Assembly (NCBI RefSeq): GCF_949987515.2
Contig: NC_082687.1
Span: 114,557,838-114,621,837 of the forward strand
Direction: 5' to 3'
Length of the DNA: 64,000 bases
From: Delphinus delphis
Lineage: Eukaryota; Chordata; Mammalia; Artiodactyla; Delphinidae
The translations under genes were made by a program, and so were the position numbers. This document shows, piece after piece, positions 63,270 through 64,000 of this stretch. A model generated the notes under the pieces. That model saw only the letters and a list, made by a program, of their open reading frames with translations, had not been told where the DNA came from and made no database searches. How positions within the stretch are numbered: the first letter of the stretch is position 1; the number at the start of each line of letters is the position of its first letter.

Positions 63270-64000
63270 TGTGGACAGTACCACAGTTTATTTTAGTGAG
63301 AAGAAATCCTCTCGCAAGAAGTCAAACAGTCGCTGAGCAACAGAGAGATTCTTGGTTTTCTTGCCACGCTTCCATAGATCCGACCAATAAGAGATCTACG
63401 AGCCCAGATCAATTTAGACAGTTTATTACTCATGGTATAGCAAGAAGCGGGGAGCAGGAACGTCATGTTAGCATCAGTTACTTTTTTTTTTTTTTTTTTT
63501 TGATACGCGGGCCTCTCACTGCTGTGGCCTCTCCCGTTGCGGAGCACAGGCTCCTGACGCGCAGGCTCAGTGGCCATGGCTCACGGGCCCAGGCGCTCTG
63601 CGGCATGTGGGATCTTCCCGGACCGGGCCACGAACCCGTGTGCCCTGCATCGGCAGGCGGACTCTCAACCACTGCACCACCAGGGAAGCCCGGCATCAGT
63701 TACTCTTGCTCCTCAAGTCCCGTAGGTCTGAACTGCCATGAGAGGATCTTTGTCAAACCTGAGGAACACTGACCTTAGCCAACCCCAATTTTATAAGGGG
63801 ATTGATAGCAAACCAGCCCAATATTTGTTCTGGAAGAAGTCTTTATCTTTGTTATATTGGTTAGGAAACACATCTGCCTTGTAACCCAGAGGAAGATGCT
63901 ATCTTTAACTTCCAAGGCTGTTTCCTATGGAAACATCCTTGAAAGATAGTCCTGAAGAAGAGTTTTTGTAAGACGTATAGAAATACCATGAAGCATTGCC
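63270..64000 (-). mobile_element. ERV LTR, split by a SINE and cut by the window edge
   Basis: A balanced-composition block beginning 'tgtggacagtaccacag'. It has minus-strand AATAAA-type signals (plus 'gtttatttta' and 'gtttattact') and well-kept blocks such as 'gatccgaccaataagagatc'. It resembles an LTR on the minus strand, with one end outside the window. Confidence 0.55.
63471..63703 (-). mobile_element. CHR-2-type SINE inside the LTR
   Basis: The body spans 63482-63692, inverted, with T21 at its tail side and 'accagggaagccc' at its head. Perfect flanking repeat gcatcagttac at 63471-63481 and 63693-63703. The 167-codon plus-strand frame crossing it is an artefact of the LTR plus SINE. Confidence 0.95.

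Noticed and set aside
63269..63772. 167-codon frame on the plus strand
   Set aside because: It runs through an LTR and an inverted SINE; the SINE part recurs in other copies of the element.

Overview
The window looks like intergenic, repeat-built mammalian DNA, most likely from a cetacean or a close cetartiodactyl. The main evidence is seven tRNA-derived SINEs of the CHR type. They open with gggcttccctggtggcgc and carry A/B-box promoters. Cetartiodactyl-type LINE-1 3' ends and a mariner-type MITE (ttggccaaaaag termini) agree with this. I see no BovB or Bov-tA element, which argues against a ruminant. I find no intact host protein-coding gene; almost every open reading frame is short or lies inside a transposable element.

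Layout: 1-9.6 kb holds a MIR, a CHR SINE and old LINE-1 pieces. 9.6-15.3 kb is mostly AT-rich unique sequence with a TG/CA/AT microsatellite and a MER5-type hAT fossil. 15.36-17.33 kb is a GC/CpG-rich block. It is bounded by a 15-bp direct repeat, ends in an A-rich tail, and contains the start of a RAL GTPase coding exon (best match RALB) with intron-like flanks. A 73-bp segment identical to 14058-14130 replaces part of that exon. 17.7-35.4 kb is a series of LINE-1 fragments, an MLT1-like LTR, an LTR-like block, two CHR SINEs and a solo ERV1-type LTR nested inside an old LINE-1. 35.5-40.8 kb is a minus-strand gammaretrovirus-like ERV (LTR, leader, gag, protease, RT, RNase H, partial integrase), decayed, with no env or second LTR. 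41-55 kb contains MIRs, a long CHR-1-type SINE, a second solo LTR and several fragments of one old mammalian repeat. 55.186-60.256 kb is a 5.07-kb minus-strand LINE-1 with a perfect 12-bp target-site duplication, an intact endonuclease reading frame and otherwise broken ORFs. 60.3-64 kb is AT-rich, with an ancient LTR-like tail and an ERV LTR split by a young CHR SINE.

There is no operon-like cooperation between genes here. The story is layered insertion. The most unusual object is the RAL-derived retroinsert with its copied 73-bp patch. Family names come from recognition by eye, without a database search. Boundaries of the old repeats are approximate.
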